Of a stretch of 23,984 bases of DNA, positions 13,888-20,688 are shown one piece after another. Origin of the DNA: JBCCFK01 sp965262315 (GTDB lineage Bacteria > Actinomycetota > Acidimicrobiia > Acidimicrobiales > UBA8592). The notes under the pieces were generated by a model, which made no database searches, was not told where the DNA came from, and worked only from the letters and a program-made list of their open reading frames with translations. The stretch spans positions 1 to 23,984 of the forward strand of contig CBDHFJ010000153.1 in NCBI GenBank assembly GCA_965262315.1, in the 5' to 3' direction. Numbering within the stretch: the first letter of the stretch is position 1; each line of letters opens with the position of its first letter. A program made the translations under genes and the position numbers.

Positions 13888-14721
13888 CTACTCGGTGGCG
13901 TAGCCCTGATCGAGACCTTCGGCTGCGGGGTCGACGAAGGCGGTGGCGCCGAACACGTCGGTCCAGCCCGAGGCCAGCGCCTCGAGCGGCAGGACATCCA
14001 GCTCGCTCAGGGCGTACCCCGGGTGCAGCGGCGCGGTCGGGGCGTTGGACACGGCGTTGTACGACATCATCAGCATCGTGCGAGGCACGTCGGACTCGTT
14101 CGGCCCCGAGCTGTGCAGCGTGTTCGAGTGGAAGACCACCACGTCGCCGCTCGCGAGCTCACACCGCTCCGTGTCGTGGTCGGCCAGGGCGGTGGCCACG
14201 GCATCGGGGTCGGTCCCCTGGCCCTCGCCGACCGGCGTGATCGGGAGGGCACCGAGCCGGTGCGAGCCCCGGACCAGACGCATGCACCCGTTGGCCTCGG
14301 TCACCGGTCCGATGGCGACGGCGATCGTGCACATGTGGGGCCGAGCCACGCCGTTCTCGGCCCAGAAGGCGTAGTCCTGGTGCCAGTCCCAGAGCGATCG
14401 GGCGTGGGGCCGCTTCCACGACAGCTTGGAGTGCCAGTGGTACACCCGGTCGTCCACGGCCGTCTCGGCGAGGTCGACGATCGGCTGCAGTCTGGGGATC
14501 ACGCCGATCAGGTCGTCGGCGAGGTCGAGCCAGACCGACAGCTCCTGCTTGCCACCCTGGCTGTCGGTGACGGCGAAGGCACCCGGGGCCGAGCCGTCGT
14601 CGAGGGACGCCGCGAGCGGTGCCAGGTCGTGGGCGTCGAACATGCCACGCACGTACGCGTAGCCGTCGCGGTCGTAGTCCGCGATGACCTGCCGGCGCTC
14701 GGCGTCCGAGAGCGATCGCAT
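13888..14721 (-). CDS. Phytanoyl-CoA dioxygenase (PhyH) family Fe(II)/2-oxoglutarate oxygenase
   Basis: The protein has 277 residues with the PhyH double-stranded beta-helix. The iron facial triad is H114 and D116 in DWHQDYAFW and H203 in SNTLHSSGPN; R214 in DVPRTMLMMSYN can bind 2-oxoglutarate. GCMRLVRGSHRLG at 145-157 is the family's conserved turn. These enzymes hydroxylate next to a carboxyl or on small lipophilic substrates using O2 and 2-oxoglutarate. The ATG at 14721 lies 2 bp after the kinase stop (TGAGCATG), so it is the second gene of a translationally coupled pair. The hydroxylated product could be the kinase substrate (inference). Confidence 0.92.
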   Translation of the reverse strand: MRSLSDAERRQVIADYDRDGYAYVRGMFDAHDLAPLAASLDDGSAPGAFAVTDSQGGKQELSVWLDLADDLIGVIPRLQPIVDLAETAVDDRVYHWHSKLSWKRPHARSLWDWHQDYAFWAENGVARPHMCTIAVAIGPVTEANGCMRLVRGSHRLGALPITPVGEGQGTDPDAVATALADHDTERCELASGDVVVFHSNTLHSSGPNESDVPRTMLMMSYNAVSNAPTAPLHPGYALSELDVLPLEALASGWTDVFGATAFVDPAAEGLDQGYATE

Positions 14722-14723
14722 GC

Positions 14724-15758
14724 TCAGAGCTTCTCCAGCGCCCGGCGGGACTCCTCGAACAGGGCGTCGACCCGAGTTTCGTAGCCGATCATCTCGTCAC
14801 CGATGTCCTTGTCGCCCATGGCGCCGGCGACGAACCGCACCCGCACGCCCTCGGAGATCGCGCCGAGTCGCCAGAACTGGAAGGCGACGTAGTAGGGAAG
14901 ATCGGACAGGTCCCGGTCCGAGGCGGTCCCGTAGCGGGCGATGACCTCGTCCGGGGTCAGGTAGCCGGGCGCCACGGTGGGGACGTCGCGCATGGCGAGG
15001 CTGTCGTTCGGGTCGCCCCACCACATCAGCATCCCGCCCAGGTCGGCCAGGACGTCGCCGAGGGTGCACAACTCCCAGTCGAGCACGGCGGCGACGGTGT
15101 GGTCCCGGCCGATCATGCAGTTGTCCAAGCGGTAGTCGCCGTGCGCGATGCCTGCACCCTGCTGCTCGGGCATGCGCTCCGACAGTCGGGTGTGGAGCTC
15201 GTGGAACAGCGGGAGGTCCCGGTCCGATCCCTCGTCGATCTGGCGCTTCCACCGGCGGAGCTGGCGCTCGAGGTACGCCTCCTTGCGCCCGAGGTCCCCC
15301 AGACCGACCTCGTCGGGGTCCACCTCGTGCAGTGCCGCGAGGACGTCGACCAGCGACTCGCTCTGCCGACGACGTTCGTCCGGCGTGAAGGGCTGGGCCT
15401 TCGCGAGGTCGTTGATGATGTAGCCGTCGACGAACTCCATCACGTAGAAGGGTGCGCCGTTGACGTCGTCGTCCTCGCACATGCCCACCACACCGGGGAC
15501 GGGGACCGCCGAGCCCTGCAGGGCCGAGATGATCCGGTGCTCGCGTCCCATGTCGTGGGCCGAGGCGAGTACGTGGCCGGTCGGCGGACGCCGCAGCACC
15601 CACTTGGTGCCCGCCTCGTCCGTCAGCACGAACGTCAGGTTCGACCGGCCATGCGCGACGAGATCGAAGTCGAGCACTCCCTCGACGGTCGCGCGCTCCC
15701 GGAGCCACGCCGTGACGTTCTCCACACTCTCGATACCGGTGACGTTCTCGGTTGCCAT
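14724..15758 (-). CDS. Aminoglycoside-phosphotransferase-like kinase, ACAD10/11-type (hydroxyacyl-CoA kinase candidate)
   Basis: The protein has 344 residues with the APH/choline-kinase fold. The N-lobe has GRSNLTFVL and WVLRRPP (ATP-binding Lys replaced by Arg in this family). The catalytic loop is H206-G-D-Y-R-L-D-N213, and the metal Asp is D227 in AVLDWELCTLGDVLADLG. 'RRPPTGHVLASAHDMGREHRII' is the signature of the branch related to the kinase domain of ACAD10/ACAD11, which phosphorylates 4-hydroxyacyl-CoAs for breakdown. ATG 15758 is chosen over ATG 15788 because it follows TACGAT by 8 nt. It leads the pair with the PhyH oxygenase and diverges from the alpha/beta hydrolase. Confidence 0.88.
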   Translation of the reverse strand: MATENVTGIESVENVTAWLRERATVEGVLDFDLVAHGRSNLTFVLTDEAGTKWVLRRPPTGHVLASAHDMGREHRIISALQGSAVPVPGVVGMCEDDDVNGAPFYVMEFVDGYIINDLAKAQPFTPDERRRQSESLVDVLAALHEVDPDEVGLGDLGRKEAYLERQLRRWKRQIDEGSDRDLPLFHELHTRLSERMPEQQGAGIAHGDYRLDNCMIGRDHTVAAVLDWELCTLGDVLADLGGMLMWWGDPNDSLAMRDVPTVAPGYLTPDEVIARYGTASDRDLSDLPYYVAFQFWRLGAISEGVRVRFVAGAMGDKDIGDEMIGYETRVDALFEESRRALEKL

Positions 15759-15766
15759 GGCGGTGG

Positions 15767-15772
15767 ATCGTA
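15767..15772 (-). promoter_or_regulatory. -10 element of the kinase/PhyH operon (leaderless)
   Basis: TACGAT on the minus strand is followed by 8 nt and ATG 15758. No ribosome binding site is visible. Confidence 0.55.
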
Positions 15773-15811
15773 GGTGCTCGGTCGCCACTGGCGTCCACCC
15801 GGAGCGTTCGC

Positions 15812-15817
15812 GAGGCT
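15812..15817 (+). promoter_or_regulatory. Weak -10 element of the alpha/beta hydrolase gene (leaderless)
   Basis: GAGGCT keeps only the conserved A2 and T6. It lies 6 nt before ATG 15824, matching the spacing of the other leaderless starts. Confidence 0.35.
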
Positions 15818-15823
15818 GAGCCC

Positions 15824-16609
15824 ATGATCACCGGGACGACCACCACCACCGACGGCACCACCATCGCCTGGGACCGCCAGGGCAGCGGGCCACCGATGGT
15901 GCTGGTGCACGGCATCACCGACAACCGCAGGTCCTGGGCCACGATCGCGGCGGACCTCGCCACCGATCACGACGTCATCGCCATGGACATTCGGGGCCAT
16001 GGCGAGTCGGGCAAGGCCGACGACTACTCGCTCGCCCGCCTCGCCGCCGACCTCGCCGAGGTCTGCTCGGGGCTCGACCTCGACGCGCCGATCCTGATCG
16101 GCCACTCGCTCGGCGGGCTCCTGGTCACGGCTGCCGGTGGCGCCGTGGGTGCGAGCGCGGTGATCAACGTCGATCAGGGCCTCGAGCTGACGGCCATGTC
16201 GGAGACCGTCGCCACCATCGCCGACCAGCTTCGGGATCCCGTCACCTTCCACGCCACACTCGCGATGGTGTTCTCGGCGCTCGAGAGCCCCGGACTGGAC
16301 GAAGACAGTGCCGCGGCGTTCGCAGCGGGTGTGGCGAGCGCCGACCAGGAGGTCGTGCTCGGTGTCTGGGGACCCATGCTCGACGGTCCCGACCCCGACG
16401 TCGACGCGCAGGTCGACGCCGTGTTGTCCACGGTCACCATGCCGTACCTGGCGTGGCACGGCATCGATCCCGGCCCCGACTACGAGGCCTGGCTGCTCGG
16501 GCGGGTGGCCCATGCGGAGTACGAGCTCCTCGACGGCGAAGGCCACTTCGTCCACCAGGTGGACCCGGCCCGATTCACCGCCCGGGTCCGCACCTTCCTC
16601 GACGGCTGA
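15824..16609 (+). CDS. Alpha/beta hydrolase
   Basis: The protein has 261 residues. It shows the oxyanion motif LVHGITDN (H29-G30), MDIRGHGESGKAD, the nucleophile elbow GHSLGG with Ser95, and a C-terminal GEGHFVHQ with the catalytic His. The acid is probably an Asp in the WHGIDPGPD strand. No signal peptide is present, so it is cytoplasmic. This is the generic esterase/lactonase/haloperoxidase-like branch; the lid gives no clear substrate. It is transcribed away from the kinase/PhyH operon from a 65-bp divergent region and ends 27 bp before the convergent DUF3097 gene. Confidence 0.88.
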   Translation: MITGTTTTTDGTTIAWDRQGSGPPMVLVHGITDNRRSWATIAADLATDHDVIAMDIRGHGESGKADDYSLARLAADLAEVCSGLDLDAPILIGHSLGGLLVTAAGGAVGASAVINVDQGLELTAMSETVATIADQLRDPVTFHATLAMVFSALESPGLDEDSAAAFAAGVASADQEVVLGVWGPMLDGPDPDVDAQVDAVLSTVTMPYLAWHGIDPGPDYEAWLLGRVAHAEYELLDGEGHFVHQVDPARFTARVRTFLDG

Positions 16610-16636
16610 TCGGCCGACGGGTCGGTCCGGCGGGGG

Positions 16637-17464
16637 TCAGCCCTCGGGGACGGCGACGAAGTCGATGAGTCGCTCGACCGCGTTGATCAACGGCGTCTCC
16701 AGGTCCTTGTAGGACTCGACCCGGTTGAGTGCCTTCTTCCAGAACGTGCCGGAGTTGTCCCTGGTGGCGCCGAGGGCTGCCAGGACCCCCTCCTTCCAGG
16801 GCTGGCCCTTGGGGACCTGTGGCCAGGCCTCGAAGCCGAGGACCTGGGGGCGGATCGCTTCCCAGATGTCGACGTAGGGGTGGCCGCAGATCAAGACGTT
16901 GGTGTCGTCCACCTCGGCCGCGATCCTCGACTCCTTCGACCCCTCCACGAGGTGGTCCAGGAGGATGCCGAGCCGACGACGGGGCCCCGGTTGGAACGAC
17001 CGCACGAGATGCGCGAGGTCGTCGGCGCCCTCCATCTGTTCGACGACGACGCCCTCGACGCGGAGGTCGTCGCCCCAGACCTTCTCGATGAGCTCGGCGT
17101 CGTGGATGCCCTCGACGTAGATCCGGCTGGCGCGGGCGATCCGGGCCGGGATCGCGCCGACGTCGATCGAGCCCGACGCGGTGAACCGGACCTCACCGTC
17201 GTCGTCGGCCACCAGCTTCCGGAGCCCCACGACCCGGCCTTCGTGGCTGAAGGCACCGTCCTGGGGGCGCCAGGTGTGGTCCCGGCCGTTCGCGTCGCGC
17301 AGCACGATCTGCTGCCCCGCCACGTAGCGGACCACCGTGCCGGTGGTGCGAGTGCCCTGGTGAGTCAGGGTCATGCCCAGGGTCACGTTGACCGGCGTGA
17401 CGTTGATGCCCCGCTTCTTGGGCGCATCGATGTCGAGGGGGCCGGAAAGGATGCCGTCGCTCAC
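16637..17464 (-). CDS. DUF3097 family protein
   Basis: The protein has 275 residues and matches DUF3097, which is largely actinobacterial. Landmarks are APKKRGINVTPVNVTLGMTL near the N-terminus, YVEGIHDAELIEKVWGDDLR with an adjacent EGVVVEQMEGADDL, LLDHLVEGSKESRIA, and CGHPYVDIWEAIRP. The 'VEGIHDAELIEKVWG' and 'LLDHL..GSKE..IA' segments resemble a TOPRIM-like nucleotidyl/metal-binding core (E, then DxD-like acids); that is inference, and the family role is unknown. The start is GTG 17464, 7 nt after a TACCCT hexamer (17472-17477), so it is again probably leaderless. It is the last gene of a minus-strand series of three. Confidence 0.88.
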   Translation of the reverse strand: MSDGILSGPLDIDAPKKRGINVTPVNVTLGMTLTHQGTRTTGTVVRYVAGQQIVLRDANGRDHTWRPQDGAFSHEGRVVGLRKLVADDDGEVRFTASGSIDVGAIPARIARASRIYVEGIHDAELIEKVWGDDLRVEGVVVEQMEGADDLAHLVRSFQPGPRRRLGILLDHLVEGSKESRIAAEVDDTNVLICGHPYVDIWEAIRPQVLGFEAWPQVPKGQPWKEGVLAALGATRDNSGTFWKKALNRVESYKDLETPLINAVERLIDFVAVPEG

Positions 17465-17471
17465 CCGAGCG

Positions 17472-17477
17472 AGGGTA
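17472..17477 (-). promoter_or_regulatory. -10 element of the DUF3097 gene (leaderless)
   Basis: TACCCT on the minus strand is followed by 7 nt and GTG 17464. It lies in the 59-bp gap after the K+ channel gene, suggesting separate transcription. Confidence 0.45.
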
Positions 17478-17523
17478 GCGAGGGGCTCCGACGAGATCGG
17501 GGCACCCGCCGGGCTGCGTCGCC

Positions 17524-18552
17524 TCAGGTCTCGGCCATCCGCCGGAGCTCGGCGTGTTCGTCCTCGGTGCCGAGTGCGATGAGGACGTCGCCGACGGCAG
17601 GAGGCACGGTCCGGTCGGGGTGGTGGACGAACCGGCCGTCGCTGCGGCGCAGCGCCAGGATCGTGATGCCGTCGCGTTCGGCGTGGGCGAGCGGGTGATC
17701 GAGGAGGCCCGACCCTTCGGGAACGGTCACCTCGCAGAGCGAGACGGCGAGCTCGCGGTCGTGCATGGCGATGTCGAGGAACTCTGCCACGTTCGGCTGG
17801 GTGACGAGCGCGGCCATGTGGGCCCCGCCGAGCTGATGGGGGTTCACCACCCGGTCGGCGCCGGCGCGGTAGAGCTTGGCCTCGGCGCCCGGCGACGTGG
17901 CGCGGGCGACGATGAAGATCGAGGGGTTCAGCGCCCGGGTCGACAAGGTCACGTAGACGTTGTCGGCCGCGCTGTCGAGGGCCACCACCATCGCTCGGGC
18001 TCGCTCGACACCGGCCAGGCTGAGCACCCCGTCCTCGGTGGCGTCGCCACAGATCCGGAGGTGGGCGATGTCGTCGATGTCGTCGCGGCGGTCGACGACC
18101 ACCACGTCTCGGCCCTCGGCCTCCAGGGTGTTGCTGATGGCTTGGCCCACCTGGCCCCACCCGCACACGACGATGTGGTCGTGCAGCGTCTCGATGGTCC
18201 GTTCCATGCGTCGCCTCCCGAACTCCCTGGTCAACCGACCCTCGACGAGGGTCTCGATCAACACGCCGATGGTGTACAGCACCGATCCCGCGCCCAGCAG
18301 GATCAGCACGATGGTGAAGATCTGGTACCGGTCGTCGACCACCCCCACCTCGCGGTAGCCCACGGTGGAGACCGTGACCACGGTCTGGTAGAGGGCGTCG
18401 AGGGTGTTGAGGCCGATGATCCGGTACCCGACGGTCCCGGCGGTGAGCACCACGACGAGGACGGCCACGGCCGTGCGCAACCGCCGCCACAGGTCGCTCG
18501 CCGAGATCCTCGGTCCGCGGCTGTGGCGGCCCGGTACCCGCAACATCACCAT
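17524..18552 (-). CDS. Two-helix potassium channel with a cytoplasmic RCK (TrkA-N/TrkA-C) domain
   Basis: The protein has 342 residues. TM1 (about 27-45), a pore helix with the selectivity filter T63-V-G-Y-R67 (STVGYREVG in place of the commoner TVGYGD), and TM2 (about 77-98) precede the TrkA-N Rossmann domain from about 126 (HIVVCGWGQVGQAISNTL, then VVVVDRRDD for NAD or nucleotide binding). A TrkA-C domain follows, from about 260. Four subunits would form a ligand-gated K+ channel in the membrane. ATG 18552 is preceded by a GGAGGGTGAGGGAG tract, a strong ribosome site. It lies between the antiporter and DUF3097 genes, all on the minus strand. Confidence 0.92.
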   Translation of the reverse strand: MVMLRVPGRHSRGPRISASDLWRRLRTAVAVLVVVLTAGTVGYRIIGLNTLDALYQTVVTVSTVGYREVGVVDDRYQIFTIVLILLGAGSVLYTIGVLIETLVEGRLTREFGRRRMERTIETLHDHIVVCGWGQVGQAISNTLEAEGRDVVVVDRRDDIDDIAHLRICGDATEDGVLSLAGVERARAMVVALDSAADNVYVTLSTRALNPSIFIVARATSPGAEAKLYRAGADRVVNPHQLGGAHMAALVTQPNVAEFLDIAMHDRELAVSLCEVTVPEGSGLLDHPLAHAERDGITILALRRSDGRFVHHPDRTVPPAVGDVLIALGTEDEHAELRRMAET

Positions 18553-18616
18553 CGTCGCTCCCTCACCCTCCGCATGGTGCCACGGGTGGGCTGCGAGGCC
18601 GAACCAGCAGCGACGA

Positions 18617-19876
18617 TCAACCCCGCCGGGGTCGCTGTTCGGGAGCGTCGACGCCCTCGGGCATCGACGTCTTCTCGTCGTCGCTCATGTCGGACCACCA
18701 CGCGCCGTAGCGCCGAGCACCCCAGGCCGCGGTGGCGCCATGCAGGCCCACGCTGAAGACCACGGTCCACGCCACGACTGCGAACAGGTCGGTCGCGCCG
18801 GGCAGGTCTTCTTCGAGGAGCTGGAGACCGAACAGGATCGAGGCCAACCCCCGCGGTCCGAACCAGCCGATGAAGGCCACCGTCGGCGGTGCGGCGCGCG
18901 ACCCGATCAGGGCCACGGCAACCGGCACCATGCGGCCCACGGTGAGTGTCGCCAGGGCGCAGACGACGATGGCGAGGTCGACGTCGTCGAGCGCGGGACC
19001 CAGCAGCACGTTGCCGAACACGAAGAACGACACCGCGGCCGCGAGCTGGGCGGTGTCTTCGGTGTATTCGGCCAGGTGCTCGGCATCTCCCGACACGTGG
19101 CCGAACGTCATGCCGGCGACGAATGCGGCGATGAAGCCGTTGCCGTCGAGCTGGACCGAGGCGGTGACCGCTCCGACTGCGAGGGCGAACGTGGCGAGCT
19201 GTGCATAGATGGGATCCAGCCAGCCGCGTGCGGCGGATCGGTCGAGCGCCCACGCTCCGATCATTCCCACGGCGAGGCCCACGACGAGGGCGACGCCGAT
19301 CTGCTCGAAGACGAACCGAGCCCAGAAACCCGCCGACCCGGTGTCCTCCTCGTCGACCGCGAGCGCGAGGAACAGGGCGACGGCCGGGACGACCAGGCCA
19401 TCGTTGAGGCCCGACTCCACGTTGAGTCCCTGACGGATGCGCGCCGGGACGGCCGGGTCGGTCACCACCTCCTGGCCGAGGGCCGCGTCGGTCGGCGCCA
19501 GGATGGCGGCGATCAGGGCGGCCTCCCAGACACCCACCCCGTCCACCAGCAGCATCAGCACGCCGGTGCCGAGCGCGACGGTGAGCGGAAGCCCGATGCC
19601 CAGCAACCTCGCGGGCAGCATGTACTCGCGCCGGAGTGCCCGGGTGTCGATGCGGCTCGCGTCGGAGAACAGCAGGATCGCCAGCGTCAGCTCGCCGAGG
19701 ACGTCGACCGCCTCGAGCTCGAGGCCGAGGTCGACCAGGTCGGCCACGTCGGGCCCGGTGACCAGACCCGCGGCGACGAAGACCATCGGCGCACTGATCA
19801 CGGTGGGTCCGATGCGTCTGGACACCAACGCGAACAGCGCGAGCACCAGCGCGACGACGGCGACGTCGCCGCTCAT
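18617..19876 (-). CDS. CPA1-family monovalent cation/proton antiporter (NhaP-like)
   Basis: The protein has 419 residues with about 12 hydrophobic segments. The transport core is visible: AILAPTDAALGQEVV (the unwound 'PTD' helix), NVESGLNDGL (the Asn-Asp pair of electroneutral CPA1 exchangers), and GWFGPRGLASILF ('G.RG..s' helix). A hydrophilic tail (SDMSDDEKTSMPEG...) is short, with no RCK or cNMP domain. It would exchange Na+ or K+ for H+ across the cytoplasmic membrane. The adjacent RCK-gated K+ channel suggests joint ion or pH homeostasis (inference). The ATG at 19876 has only a weak ribosome site (GGACCGG). It diverges from the NAD(P)HX epimerase gene. Confidence 0.9.
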   Translation of the reverse strand: MSGDVAVVALVLALFALVSRRIGPTVISAPMVFVAAGLVTGPDVADLVDLGLELEAVDVLGELTLAILLFSDASRIDTRALRREYMLPARLLGIGLPLTVALGTGVLMLLVDGVGVWEAALIAAILAPTDAALGQEVVTDPAVPARIRQGLNVESGLNDGLVVPAVALFLALAVDEEDTGSAGFWARFVFEQIGVALVVGLAVGMIGAWALDRSAARGWLDPIYAQLATFALAVGAVTASVQLDGNGFIAAFVAGMTFGHVSGDAEHLAEYTEDTAQLAAAVSFFVFGNVLLGPALDDVDLAIVVCALATLTVGRMVPVAVALIGSRAAPPTVAFIGWFGPRGLASILFGLQLLEEDLPGATDLFAVVAWTVVFSVGLHGATAAWGARRYGAWWSDMSDDEKTSMPEGVDAPEQRPRRG

Positions 19877-19980
19877 CGGTCCGGTCCGATGTCGTTGGTG
19901 CGGCTCGGGCCAGGTCTGGCGTGCAACCGGGATTCGGACAGCCGGCGGGCCATGATGGCCGGATGGACAGGGGAGGCCCC

Positions 19981-20673
19981 ATGCCCGCGATCAGCGCCGA
20001 CGAGCTCGCCTGGATCGACACCGAGCAGATGGTGGAGGTCGACCGGGTGATGATCGAGGATCTGCGGATCGACCTGATCCAGATGATGGAGAATGCCGGT
20101 CGCAACCTGGCTCGGCTGGCCATGGCGGTGTTCGAGCCGACGAGCGTCGCGGTCTACGCCGGCTCCGGGGGCAACGGTGGTGGCGGACTGGTGGCCGCGC
20201 GGCACCTCGCCAACCTCGGGGTCGACGTCACAGTGACCACCACGCGGCCGCGCGAGCGCATGACCCCGATCCCTGCGCACCAGCTCGACATCGTCGAGCG
20301 ACTGGGGATTCCCGTGGGCGAGGTCGACACGGCTGCCGACCTCGCCATCGACGCTGTCATCGGCTACAGCCTGCGCGGCGCACCCACCGGTCGCAGCGCC
20401 GAGCTCATCGACCGCATCCGTGGTCACGACACCGTGGTGTCGTTGGACACGCCGTCGGGTCTCGACACCGCAACCGGGGTCACGCCCGGTGTCCACGTCA
20501 CGGCGGATGCCACGCTGACATTGGCCATGCCGAAGCGAGGCCTGCGCGGTCGGCCCGAGGTCGGCCGGCTGTTCCTGGGGGACATCTCGGTTCCGGCCCG
20601 CGTCTACGAGGCGTTCGGGGTCGAGGTGTCGCCCACGCTGTTCGCGCCGGGTCCGGTGCTCGAGGTGGTGTGA
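19981..20673 (+). CDS. NAD(P)H-hydrate epimerase, stand-alone YjeF N-terminal domain
   Basis: The protein has 230 residues. It interconverts R- and S-forms of damaged hydrated NAD(P)H so that a dehydratase can repair it. The sequence shows MMENAGRNLA (E37, N38), the nucleotide loop AGSGGNGGGGLVAARHL at 60-76, AVIGYSLRG and SLDTPSGLDTATG. The usual NNGGDG motif is GNGGGG here, so its Asp is missing. The dehydratase half (YjeF C-terminal) is absent and would be encoded elsewhere. ATG 19981 has a good ribosome site (AGGGGAGG), but ATG 19963 sits 6 nt after CATGAT and could start a leaderless form six residues longer. It converges with the Rieske-ThDP gene. Confidence 0.88.
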   Translation: MPAISADELAWIDTEQMVEVDRVMIEDLRIDLIQMMENAGRNLARLAMAVFEPTSVAVYAGSGGNGGGGLVAARHLANLGVDVTVTTTRPRERMTPIPAHQLDIVERLGIPVGEVDTAADLAIDAVIGYSLRGAPTGRSAELIDRIRGHDTVVSLDTPSGLDTATGVTPGVHVTADATLTLAMPKRGLRGRPEVGRLFLGDISVPARVYEAFGVEVSPTLFAPGPVLEVV

Positions 20674-20688
20674 CCGGGCGAGCACGGC

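Noticed and set aside
16614..16625. CCGAC-GG-GTCGG as a bidirectional terminator
   Set aside because: A 5-bp stem with a 2-nt loop cannot form a stable hairpin, and no U-tract is present.
19948..19960. Palindrome GGCCAT-G-ATGGCC before the epimerase gene as an operator
   Set aside because: It is short, GC-typical, and overlaps a possible -10 hexamer; no second copy was seen. It could be chance.
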